A DNA stretch of 23,878 bases. Origin: a virus. Below, piece by piece: positions 6,019 to 11,689 of the stretch; position 1 is the first letter of the stretch, and each line of letters begins with the position of its first letter. Below the pieces are notes generated by a model. That model saw only the letters and a list, made by a program, of their open reading frames with translations. It was not told the DNA's origin and did not search any database. The DNA lies in the IMG/VR virus record IMGVR_UViG_3300046810_000208, positions 1 through 23,878 of that record; one strand, given 5' to 3'. Made by a program: the position numbers and the translations under genes.

Positions 6019-6632
6019 TCGGACAGGCAGTTAAGAAGTCGCCACCGGCACGTAAGCAAAAGACCTGCGCCAATCCGGAATGCGCCACCAAGTTCGTGCC
6101 GGCCAAGCTGGGGCAGAAGGTTTGCGGCTGGGCGTGCGGCCTTGCCATCGCTCCGGCGAATCAGGACAAGGCCCGCAAGGCGCTGGCACAGATCGAGCGC
6201 AAGGAAGTCAGGGCACGCAAGGAGAAGCTGAAGAGCAGGGCAGAGCACATGCGCGAAGCTCAGACAGAGTTCAACGCCTTCATCCGTCTCCGTGACGCGC
6301 ACCGGCCATGCATCAGCTGCGACTCGATCGCCACGGATGATGGGTTGATCACCGGCAGCCGCTGGGACGCCGGCCACTACCGATCAGTCGGCGCCTGTCC
6401 TGAGCTGCGATTCGAGCCGTTCAACGTCCACCGCCAGTGCGTGCGTTGTAACCGCAACCTGTCCGGCAACGCTGTCGAGTACCGCATCCGACTGATGACC
6501 AGGATCGGTGCTGAGAGGCTGGCATGGCTCGAAGGCCGTCATGAAGCACGCAAATACACCATCTCGGACCTGCAAGACATTAAGGCGCAGTACCGGGCGA
6601 AAATCAGAGAGCTGAAGGGGAGAGCAGCATGA
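6015..6632 (+). CDS. ninG: NinG (Rap) recombination protein
   Basis: This 205-residue protein matches the NinG/Rap family in length and plan. An N-terminal zinc knuckle uses Cys18, Cys23, Cys37 and Cys41. A basic coiled helix follows (about 50-85), then FIRLRDAHRPCISCD, the conserved GSRWDAGHYRSVGACPELRF and the second CxxC block HRQCVRCNRNLSGN. Lambda Rap is a Holliday-junction endonuclease that acts with Red or RecBCD recombination. The frame has only a TTG start at 6015 before the conserved region, coupled to the upstream stop, with GGGGGTGG just before it as a modest ribosome site. Its stop overlaps the next start (ATGA at 6629). Confidence 0.92.
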   Translation: MIGQAVKKSPPARKQKTCANPECATKFVPAKLGQKVCGWACGLAIAPANQDKARKALAQIERKEVRARKEKLKSRAEHMREAQTEFNAFIRLRDAHRPCISCDSIATDDGLITGSRWDAGHYRSVGACPELRFEPFNVHRQCVRCNRNLSGNAVEYRIRLMTRIGAERLAWLEGRHEARKYTISDLQDIKAQYRAKIRELKGRAA

Positions 6633-7210
6633 AGATCAATTCGGCACGTCAGGCATGGCACGACTGCACCTATAACCCGGCGCCGGGTCAGAGCTCGGAC
6701 GTCGTTCAGTTGGGCGTGGTGGTCCAGGCCACCGAGCGCGGGCCGACCGCGAACCACGCCGTACACAGCGCGCTGGCGGGTCACATTCAGTCCGTCATTG
6801 CCAAGCTGCACCCTCAGGTCCGTGTGTTCGGCGAGTACATGTATGCCGCGCACCGGAGCGACGATATTCAGGAGGCAGCGGAAGAAGTGGTTTTGGGCAT
6901 GGTTGTCTCGAAGTCCAAGCGCATGACTGCAGCGAAGCGCGAAAAGCTGGAGTACGTGGTAAAGGGTGTGATGCGCCGCTATAGATACATGCACCAGGGC
7001 GGGCAGTCGGCAAACGACGACCCTTTGATCAAGCCGGAAGGCTTTCGCTCGTGGCTAATGGCCGAGTACGGGGTTCGCTTGGAGTCCTGCGCTTGGGCGC
7101 GCGATTGGGAGCCGGTGATCACCCTGATTTTCGAATGCTGTGAGGACCTGGATCGGATGGCGTTGAGCCCGGTCGGAGCGGTTATCTACCAGATGAAGGA
7201 GGCAGCGTAA
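6629..7210 (+). CDS. Protein in the Q (late antiterminator) position
   Basis: This 193-residue protein is coupled to ninG by ATGA and is the last gene of the early operon. It is followed immediately by a long hairpin, a candidate promoter and a terminator, which is the lambda Q-pR'-tR' order. The basic central part (SKSKRMTAAKREKLEYVVKG, about 91-110, then RRYRYMHQ) could bind DNA or RNA polymerase, and the C-terminus is acidic. I do not see the cysteine motif of lambda Q or the 933W-type Antiterm family. A Q-like role is inferred from position and downstream signals, not from sequence. A phage protein of other function remains possible. Confidence 0.6.
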   Translation: MKINSARQAWHDCTYNPAPGQSSDVVQLGVVVQATERGPTANHAVHSALAGHIQSVIAKLHPQVRVFGEYMYAAHRSDDIQEAAEEVVLGMVVSKSKRMTAAKREKLEYVVKGVMRRYRYMHQGGQSANDDPLIKPEGFRSWLMAEYGVRLESCAWARDWEPVITLIFECCEDLDRMALSPVGAVIYQMKEAA

Positions 7211-7214
7211 CGTC

Positions 7215-7250
7215 CCTTAAAGTCCCACTGCATCCAGTGGGACTTTAAGG
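7215..7250. other. Perfect 16-bp hairpin after the Q-position gene
   Basis: CCTTAAAGTCCCACTG (7215-7230) pairs without mismatch with CAGTGGGACTTTAAGG (7235-7250) around the loop CATC. No run of T follows on either strand, so it is not a standard intrinsic terminator. It begins 4 bp after the stop codon and ends 2 bp before the -35 of the candidate late promoter. It could be an RNA processing or stability element, or a protein-binding palindrome. Confidence 0.8.
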
Positions 7251-7252
7251 TG

Positions 7253-7281
7253 TTGACTTCCCGCACGGCTGAGGGCATCAT
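7253..7281 (+). promoter_or_regulatory. Candidate late promoter (pR'-like)
   Basis: TTGACT (7253-7258) and CATCAT (7276-7281) are 17 bp apart, and the -10 has the same ATCAT core as the candidate pR. A start near 7288 would give a short leader ending at the terminator at 7324-7350, the arrangement used by Q-controlled late promoters. It is not supported beyond sequence match and position. Confidence 0.45.
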
Positions 7282-7323
7282 TTCTCCATATTGAGTATTT
7301 TGCCTACGGCAACTTGCTGTAAG

Positions 7324-7350
7324 AACCCGGCCTTGGAGTCGGGTTTTTTT
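7324..7350 (+). terminator. Intrinsic terminator (tR'-like)
   Basis: AACCCG (7324-7329) and CGGGTT (7340-7345) form a 6-bp stem with a 10-nt loop, followed by a run of T (7344-7350). It is oriented rightward and ends at the stop codon of the convergent secreted-protein gene, whose TAA uses two of its T positions. It closes the early operon or the candidate late leader. Confidence 0.75.
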
Positions 7351-7744
7351 ATGGGCAGGATTGAATCTGGCCAGCATCGTTGAAGTAGCAGTTCTTCCCG
7401 CGTTCCTTGCTATACCGAAGCCCATTTCCCAATGGCACTCCATTCCTGTCCTGAAGCTTCTCGTTCAAGCGAGTGCAGGAGGGTGTGCCGCTGTTCTCTC
7501 GAAACATCGAGGTCTGTTCTTTGTCGCATTTCGCGCGAAGGTCTTCGGTTATTTCAACTGTGTGCCTGTCGTAGTCGTTGGACATCTTATCCAGTCGATC
7601 GCAAGTCGGCGTTCCGTTGTTATCGCGAAACATTGAGGCGCGCTCCTTTTCGCATTTCTGCCTCATTTCTTGTACCTGCGGACTGTCTGCCGCCACCGCG
7701 ACGACGGGGGTCAACAACGCCAGGACAATTACCAGATTTCTCAT
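7349..7744 (-). CDS. Secreted cysteine-repeat protein (moron)
   Basis: This 131-residue protein starts at ATG 7744 behind AGGAG at 8 nt. Residues 1-19 are a signal peptide (MRNLVIVLALLTPVVAVAA, cleavage after AVA or AA), so the product goes to the periplasm. The mature part holds two copies of one unit 42 residues apart, at about 28-51 and 70-93, sharing a Lys-Cys start and the core SMFRxNxGTPxCxRL. A degenerate third end follows (NGVPLGNG, then Cys119 and Cys130). Six cysteines (31, 48, 73, 90, 119, 130) suggest three disulfides. I do not recognise the family. It lies opposite the late transcript inside the terminator-flanked island, so a lysogen-expressed envelope function, such as receptor masking or exclusion, is possible but unproven. 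Confidence 0.75.
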   Translation of the reverse strand: MRNLVIVLALLTPVVAVAADSPQVQEMRQKCEKERASMFRDNNGTPTCDRLDKMSNDYDRHTVEITEDLRAKCDKEQTSMFRENSGTPSCTRLNEKLQDRNGVPLGNGLRYSKERGKNCYFNDAGQIQSCP

Positions 7745-7837
7745 CGACACCACTCCTTGCCGCCGCGCTGTCCTGCCTGTTTTATTTCGCTCAGGCGGCC
7801 AGCGTGTGGTTCGTATTCCGCGTGGAAAAAAAGAGAG

Positions 7838-7877
7838 GGCGACTCCAGAGGGTGCTGTAACACCCAAGGGAGTCGCC
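7838..7877 (-). terminator. Long composite hairpin with T-run on the minus strand
   Basis: GGCGACTCC (7838-7846) pairs with GGAGTCGCC (7869-7877). Inside it GGGTG (7850-7854) pairs with CACCC (7861-7865) around the loop CTGTAA, with a symmetric 3/3 internal loop. On the plus strand seven A (7826-7832) precede the stem, so leftward RNA would carry the hairpin followed, 5 nt later, by a U-run. It may be a leftward terminator or a regulatory RNA element. No leftward gene lies to its right inside the island, which makes its client unclear. Confidence 0.5.
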
Positions 7878-7961
7878 AGATCGCAGACAGTACCTGCAAG
7901 CCAGCCAAGGCCCTCACTGCTCGCGCGAGCGGGGCGGAGCCTAGCAGAAAACCATAAGGCT

Positions 7962-7994
7962 TTGCAGATGTTGAAAGATTGCAGATGTGGAAAG
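7962..7994 (+). repeat. 16-nt direct repeat over the com start
   Basis: TTGCAGATGTTGAAAG (7962-7977) recurs with one change as TTGCAGATGTGGAAAG (7979-7994). The first copy contains the com start codon and the second lies in the first codons. The 17-nt offset is not a multiple of three, so protein repetition does not explain it. A binding site for Com on its own message is one possibility. Confidence 0.6.
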
Positions 7995-8153
7995 TGCAAA
8001 AGACTTCTCGCCCGTATAGGTGAGATGACGGAGCTCCAGATCAAATGTTCCCGGTGCGGAACGTTGAATCATGTGAGGGCCACGAGCCCCGAGCTATCGC
8101 CTGTGAGCGACATGAAAGCGGAATCCTCCGCTCAAAATCATTCGACTCAATAG
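7968..8153 (+). CDS. com: Mu Com-like zinc-binding translational regulator
   Basis: This 61-residue protein matches the Mu-like Com family over residues 1-42: Cys7-Gly-Lys-Cys10 and Cys27-Ser-Arg-Cys30 form a zinc ribbon, with KRLLARIGEMTELQIKC between and GTLNHVRATSPE after. The C-terminal 19 residues are a polar tail. In Mu, Com binds the mom message and exposes its translation start, so that the DNA-modification gene is translated. AAGG lies 8 nt before ATG 7968. Here the next gene, 8 bp downstream, is a lectin and not a mom-type modifier, and no methyltransferase is present in the window. Com may therefore regulate the lectin, or may have lost its partner. Confidence 0.85.
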   Translation: MLKDCRCGKCKRLLARIGEMTELQIKCSRCGTLNHVRATSPELSPVSDMKAESSAQNHSTQ

Positions 8154-8161
8154 GTATCGAA
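8117..8161 (+). promoter_or_regulatory. RNA hairpins at the com-lectin junction
   Basis: AGCGGA (8117-8122) pairs with TCCGCT (8127-8132) around a 4-nt loop. TTCGA (8141-8145) pairs with TCGAA (8157-8161), ending directly at the lectin ATG and holding the com stop and the only Shine-Dalgarno-like AGG in its loop. This resembles a structured translation start of the kind Com relieves on mom RNA. The second stem is only 5 bp, so the evidence is modest. Confidence 0.4.
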
Positions 8162-9019
8162 ATGGCTCTGACGATCTACCCACCAATTGCTCAGAACGGC
8201 ATCTCAGTCCTGCTACCTCAAACGGAAATTAGACTGGGACAGTACCTCCAGTCGCCTAACAAGCGCTGGAAGCTTCTTTTCAAGCAAGAAGATACCGATC
8301 TGGTTCTATTCGATGGTGATATTGCGGTCTGGTCAGCTTACTGGGCGACACCTTATTCTACGCAGGTCTACCCTCAGGTTTATTACGCAGGGGAGTATAG
8401 TCGCGTCTATATGAACGGCAGTTTGTCGCTGATGGATCGCGAGCGCGGTCGGCTTTGGGGTGCGACTACCAGCACACCACTGGATGGCAACGGTGCCGCG
8501 GCAGCGGTACGCACCTTCACCCAGCTCCAAGACGACGGGAACCTCGTCACTATTGATGCGATTCCCGTCTGGGCGACGAACAAATCAATCCCCGTTACGC
8601 CCGACATCGAAGCCGCCATCATTCCGCCCGGCACAAGCCTAACTCCAGGCCAGCAGATTAAGATCGGCTCCTATTTGTTCGTTTTCCAAACCGATGGGAA
8701 CTTGGTTCTCTACGGCCCAAACAACTCCGTTGTATGGGCTAGCTACACTCAGGGCGGAGCCCTTGCTGCAATGCAGGAAGATGGCAACTTCGTGATCTAC
8801 GACGGCAACATGAAGCCCCTCTGGTACACCGGCACTACCGCCTTCCCTGGCGCTCATGCACGCATCCAGGCAAACGGTAGCTTTTCCATCGTGGTCCACA
8901 AGGTTGTTTGGGCTCGATTTGGATATACGCCAGTGGTTAAAGCACGCCCTGTTTATTATCCTGACCACACTAAAGACGAACTTGAGACGTTCTACAGCCA
9001 CGTTATTTACACATTTTAA
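8162..9019 (+). CDS. Tandem B-lectin protein, LlpA/L-pyocin-like
   Basis: This 285-residue protein is built from two monocot-mannose-binding-lectin domains. The sugar-site pattern QxDxNxVxY is exact at 176-184 (QTDGNLVLY) and 205-213 (QEDGNFVIY), nearly so at 123-131 (QDDGNLVTI), and degenerate at 42-50, 83-91 and 236-244. That is three strands per domain, with the second domain best preserved. A short aromatic extension ends in YTF. There is no signal peptide. Length, two domains, stronger C-terminal sites and the missing signal are as in LlpA bacteriocins (L-pyocins, putidacin), which bind rhamnose-containing LPS and kill related Pseudomonas through BamA. A phage-particle or lysogen surface lectin is an alternative. 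The start ATG 8162 has a weak AGGT only. Confidence 0.82.
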   Translation: MALTIYPPIAQNGISVLLPQTEIRLGQYLQSPNKRWKLLFKQEDTDLVLFDGDIAVWSAYWATPYSTQVYPQVYYAGEYSRVYMNGSLSLMDRERGRLWGATTSTPLDGNGAAAAVRTFTQLQDDGNLVTIDAIPVWATNKSIPVTPDIEAAIIPPGTSLTPGQQIKIGSYLFVFQTDGNLVLYGPNNSVVWASYTQGGALAAMQEDGNFVIYDGNMKPLWYTGTTAFPGAHARIQANGSFSIVVHKVVWARFGYTPVVKARPVYYPDHTKDELETFYSHVIYTF

Positions 9020-9117
9020 CTGCGGCTGATTTCCCAGAGTGAAGACGGCCAGGATGAGCACCTGTGGCCTTGGCCGTTGACATTCCGTATTACAAAGTTG
9101 AACTGCAATGCTTGTGA

Positions 9118-9145
9118 GCCTCGGTATACACCGAGGCCTTTTTTT
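9118..9145 (+). terminator. Strong intrinsic terminator before the lysis genes
   Basis: GCCTCGGT (9118-9125) and ACCGAGGC (9130-9137) form a perfect 8-bp stem with loop ATAC, followed by C and seven T (9139-9145). It ends the com-lectin transcript and marks the right border of the island. Late transcription entering from the left must read through it, or must start between it and 9170. Confidence 0.9.
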
Positions 9146-9169
9146 CATGCCCAGTACGGAGTCGAGCGC

Positions 9170-9499
9170 ATGGACTTTCTACAGCGCCTGTTCGATAAAC
9201 TGGACTGGGCATTTGCTGGATTGCTTGGCGCCATCGCCGCGAGCTTCTGGCATCGAGATGACCTGGTAGACCGAAAGGCCTGGGCGATCTTCATTTTCTC
9301 CGGCGCTGTAAGCGCCCATTACCTGACAGGACTGATCAGCGCCTATCTCGGAGTAGTTGAACCCCGGAGTGTGGCGGGTGTTGGCTTCCTGCTAGGTACC
9401 TTCGGGGGGTCGCTCATCGCAGCGATCACCCGGGCCATTAAAGCCGCTGACCTCTGGGCACTCATTCGCCAGCGGTTCGGGGGAGGCAATCCACCATGA
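9170..9499 (+). CDS. Holin-like membrane protein
   Basis: This 109-residue protein starts at ATG 9170 with GGAG 8 nt upstream. Three hydrophobic segments are visible: about 14-28 (FAGLLGAIAASFW), 41-63 (WAIFIFSGAVSAHYLTGLIS) and 70-90 (VAGVGFLLGTFGGSLIAAI). A charged tail follows. Size, three spans and position suit a class I holin that makes the membrane lesion at the end of infection. The stop overlaps the next start (ATGA at 9496), a second small membrane protein, which suggests a holin/antiholin pair. No endolysin follows. Confidence 0.65.
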   Translation: MDFLQRLFDKLDWAFAGLLGAIAASFWHRDDLVDRKAWAIFIFSGAVSAHYLTGLISAYLGVVEPRSVAGVGFLLGTFGGSLIAAITRAIKAADLWALIRQRFGGGNPP

Positions 9500-9855
9500 A
9501 CCTTGAATTGATCAACTCCATTGCCTGCGGCCTGATCGCGCTGTGGGCTACCTGGTGCGTGCTGAGCGGAAAGGTCCGCGACGGGATCGTCGGCAAGCTG
9601 ATCTATTCGGCGATCGCCATCAGTGGTTTCGTTGTGATGACGCGAAACCAGACACTTTTCTTCGGCCCGACCAATGCCGGGCTGACGCTTCACGCATCCC
9701 TATGTCTGGCTGGAGTACGCCACATGTTCATGGTCACCTACTGGCCTGCGGTGAAGAAATGGATCTGCTCGAAGCTGAACTGCGAGCATTGCCTACGTGA
9801 TCCGCGCTTTGGTGCGCAGCCTGGTCAGGTAGATCGTCGCCGCCGGCCGCGCTGA
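9496..9855 (+). CDS. Second small membrane protein, holin-superfamily-like
   Basis: This 119-residue protein is coupled to the upstream holin-like gene. It has three hydrophobic stretches at about 5-23 (INSIACGLIALWATWCVL), 34-48 (KLIYSAIAISGFVVM) and 62-85 (GLTLHASLCLAGVRHMFMV), followed by a cytosolic tail with Cys-Glu-His-Cys (KLNCEHCLRDP) and an Arg-rich end. The plan matches the three-span phage membrane proteins usually annotated as holin family. Whether it is the holin or its antagonist cannot be decided from sequence. Confidence 0.6.
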   Translation: MNLELINSIACGLIALWATWCVLSGKVRDGIVGKLIYSAIAISGFVVMTRNQTLFFGPTNAGLTLHASLCLAGVRHMFMVTYWPAVKKWICSKLNCEHCLRDPRFGAQPGQVDRRRRPR

Positions 9856-9857
9856 TC

Positions 9858-9894
9858 CGCGCCACAAATTAAGATGCGCCCCTTTTGTGGCGCG
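9858..9894. other. 11-bp hairpin before the small gene at 9914
   Basis: CGCGCCACAAA (9858-9868) pairs perfectly with TTTGTGGCGCG (9884-9894) around a 15-nt loop containing a further GCGCC that could pair with the same arm. It lies 3 bp after the second membrane gene and 19 bp before the next ATG. There is no T-run after it. It could stabilise or process the late message. Confidence 0.7.
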
Positions 9895-9913
9895 GGATAT
9901 TCCGGAGCAAGCC

Positions 9914-10117
9914 ATGCCCAGAAAACCTAAAGAGCAGTTGCCGCCGCCATTCCAGGAAGCGCCGCCTGCTGTGGATATTAATGCCGAGGTCGGCCATCTC
10001 GACCGAGCAATCACGACTGCGCTGAACGCCGCAGTGGCTGGTGGAATGCCAAAAGGTTACATAGTCGCGGTGCTACACGCTCACGCTTTGAAGCAGACAC
10101 AGCAGCTGTTGGGTTGA
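9914..10117 (+). CDS. Small late protein, unknown function
   Basis: This 67-residue protein starts at ATG 9914 with GGAG 6 nt upstream; an in-frame GTG at 9887 lies inside the preceding hairpin and lacks a ribosome site. The N-terminus is Pro- and charge-rich (MPRKPKEQLPPPFQEAPPAV), and a helical domain follows (VGHLDRAITTALNAAVAGG) ending LLG. No family is recognised. It lies 4 bp before the Ntn hydrolase gene, probably in the same message. Confidence 0.65.
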   Translation: MPRKPKEQLPPPFQEAPPAVDINAEVGHLDRAITTALNAAVAGGMPKGYIVAVLHAHALKQTQQLLG

Positions 10118-10121
10118 GCCC

Positions 10122-10610
10122 ATGACGACCATTGCCTACAAAGACGGCGTCATCGCCTATGACTCCCGTCAAACCCGAAGCGGCTCGATTGTCTCCGACG
10201 ATGCTGAGAAGTCCGAGCTTGTGAATGGCGTTCGATTCTTCCTGGCCGGCGCTGTGTGCGACATGCCAGCGCTGATAGCTGCTTACTTCGGTACACCCTC
10301 ACCAGTGCCCGTGGAGTGCTCGGGTTACGTAATCGATGGCGGCAAGCTGCTGCTGATCGGTCACGACGACAAGACGGGTATCTGGAAGCAAGAGCTTGAT
10401 CTGTCCAATCCTGATGCTATCGGATGCGGCGCTCCGTATGCGCTGGCTGCAATGGACATGGGAGCCAGTGCTACTGATGCGGTTCGCGCTGCGATGAAGC
10501 GGGATATCTACACCGGCGGCACGATTCGAACGCAGGTGATCCATGGAGCCAAGTCAGATGGTTCGGCCTCAACCTCCGAAATCGCTGCAGGAACTGTCAG
10601 AGCTCTCTGA
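10122..10610 (+). CDS. HslV/proteasome-like Ntn hydrolase
   Basis: This 162-residue protein begins MTTIAYKDGVIAYDSR. Removal of Met would expose Thr2, the N-terminal nucleophile used by HslV and proteasome beta subunits. Asp14 corresponds to the conserved Asp17, and Lys30 (DDAEKSEL) is a candidate for the catalytic lysine. The C-terminal half, GCGAPYALAAMDMGASATDA and the following helix to RDIYTGG, is strongly HslV-like. No HslU-type ATPase is encoded in the window. As it lies just before the terminase genes, it may process a head protein or assemble as a peptidase with another role; neither is shown. The ribosome site is weak, suggesting dependence on upstream translation. It overlaps the metallopeptidase gene by 68 bp. 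Confidence 0.8.
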   Translation: MTTIAYKDGVIAYDSRQTRSGSIVSDDAEKSELVNGVRFFLAGAVCDMPALIAAYFGTPSPVPVECSGYVIDGGKLLLIGHDDKTGIWKQELDLSNPDAIGCGAPYALAAMDMGASATDAVRAAMKRDIYTGGTIRTQVIHGAKSDGSASTSEIAAGTVRAL

Positions 10611-11181
10611 CTTCGGTATTCGCCTGACGCCTGCGCCTGAGGTGTGGGAATGGATTCAAGGCGAGATCCTTGCAGACACCGGAAGCATCCATAACGAAGA
10701 CCACGCACACCTGATTTATGCGCCTGTCCGCATCCTTTGGGCGTCCTCATGCTTCGAGAAGCAAGGTCGCACAGTGTTGGGCCAAGCCGAATCGGTGATG
10801 TTCCGCGCTGGTGGATGGCAGAAGGCGCGACAAGAGCAACAGATGGTCGACTGGTTTGGCGAAGTGCCGGACTTCCTCATCACCCTGGCCGCTGACTACT
10901 GTGCCCAATGCACCGACGCTGAGTTCTGCGCGCTAGTCGAGCATGAGCTTTATCACATCGCACAGAAGCTCGATCAGTATGGCGCTCCCAAGTTCAAAGA
11001 GGACGGGACGCCCAGCCTGACGCTTCGTGGTCGCGACGTCGAAGAGTTCGTCGGTGTGGTCCGGCGATATGGTGCGAGCACTGAGGTTCAGGCCATGGTC
11101 GACGCTGCAAACAAACCCGCCGAGGTGGGGAAACTGAATATTTCGAGGGCCTGCGGAACCTGTCTGCTCAAGTCGGCCTGA
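10543..11181 (+). CDS. Putative phage metallopeptidase (HExxH)
   Basis: This 212-residue protein has the zinc-protease motif HELYH at residues 134-138 within ALVEHELYHIAQKLDQYG. Upstream is a domain with VRILWASSCFEKQGRTVLGQ, and downstream an acidic helix, GRDVEEFVGVVRRYGAS, that could supply the third ligand. This is the layout of the phage-restricted metallopeptidase family. ATG 10543 has AGGTG about 5 nt upstream and starts inside the previous gene; ATG 10558 is an alternative. The substrate is unknown. The proximity to terminase and to the Ntn hydrolase suggests a role in particle maturation or host takeover. Confidence 0.8.
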   Translation: MEPSQMVRPQPPKSLQELSELSDFGIRLTPAPEVWEWIQGEILADTGSIHNEDHAHLIYAPVRILWASSCFEKQGRTVLGQAESVMFRAGGWQKARQEQQMVDWFGEVPDFLITLAADYCAQCTDAEFCALVEHELYHIAQKLDQYGAPKFKEDGTPSLTLRGRDVEEFVGVVRRYGASTEVQAMVDAANKPAEVGKLNISRACGTCLLKSA

Positions 11182-11212
11182 AGTGAGACAGGCATGAGAC
11201 GGATGGAAATCT

Positions 11213-11689
11213 ATGGCAGCCCTGAAAAGCGATGTGAAAGCCTTCATCGTTCAGGCTTTGGCGTGCTTCGACACTCCTACCCAAGTCTCACAGGCGGTGA
11301 AGCAGGAATTTAACGTTGACGTGACTCGTCAGCAGGTTGAGCAGCACGACCCAACCAAGCGAGCAGGTGTGAACTTGGCGAAGCGCTGGGTGACGCTGTT
11401 CGAAGACACTCGGAAGCGGTTTCGCGAAGAGACAGCCGACATACCGATAGCGAATCGTGCGTTCAGACTGCGGGCCATGAACCGGTTCGTTGAGAAGGCA
11501 GAGACGATGAAGAACATCGTGCTCGCCATGCAGATTCTGGAGCAGGCCGCCAAAGAAACCGGCGACATGTACGTCAACCGGCAGAAGAAAGCCGATGCGG
11601 ACGAGGAACCAGTTGTCCCTACCGCCGTGTCGGTTCACGTAATTGATGCGAGGAAGCGGGATGCCGAGCCTGAACGTTCCCCAGGCTGA
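11213..11689 (+). CDS. terS: Terminase small subunit, DUF2280 type
   Basis: This 158-residue protein has an N-terminal DUF2280 domain (residues 1-75: MAALKSDVKAFIVQALACFD, then VSQAVKQEFNVDVTRQQVEQ) that contains a helix-turn-helix for recognising the packaging site. A helical oligomerisation part (about 80-120) and a charged tail follow. It directs the large subunit to phage DNA. ATG 11213 has GGA about 8 nt upstream. The last 29 bp overlap the large-subunit gene, as is usual for terminase pairs. Confidence 0.85.
   Translation: MAALKSDVKAFIVQALACFDTPTQVSQAVKQEFNVDVTRQQVEQHDPTKRAGVNLAKRWVTLFEDTRKRFREETADIPIANRAFRLRAMNRFVEKAETMKNIVLAMQILEQAAKETGDMYVNRQKKADADEEPVVPTAVSVHVIDARKRDAEPERSPG

Noticed and set aside
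9077-9105. TTGACA at 9077 as a late promoter
   Set aside because: No acceptable -10 is found at 16-18 bp spacing (TGAACT, GAACTG, AACTGC); kept only as a remote alternative to the candidate at 7253.
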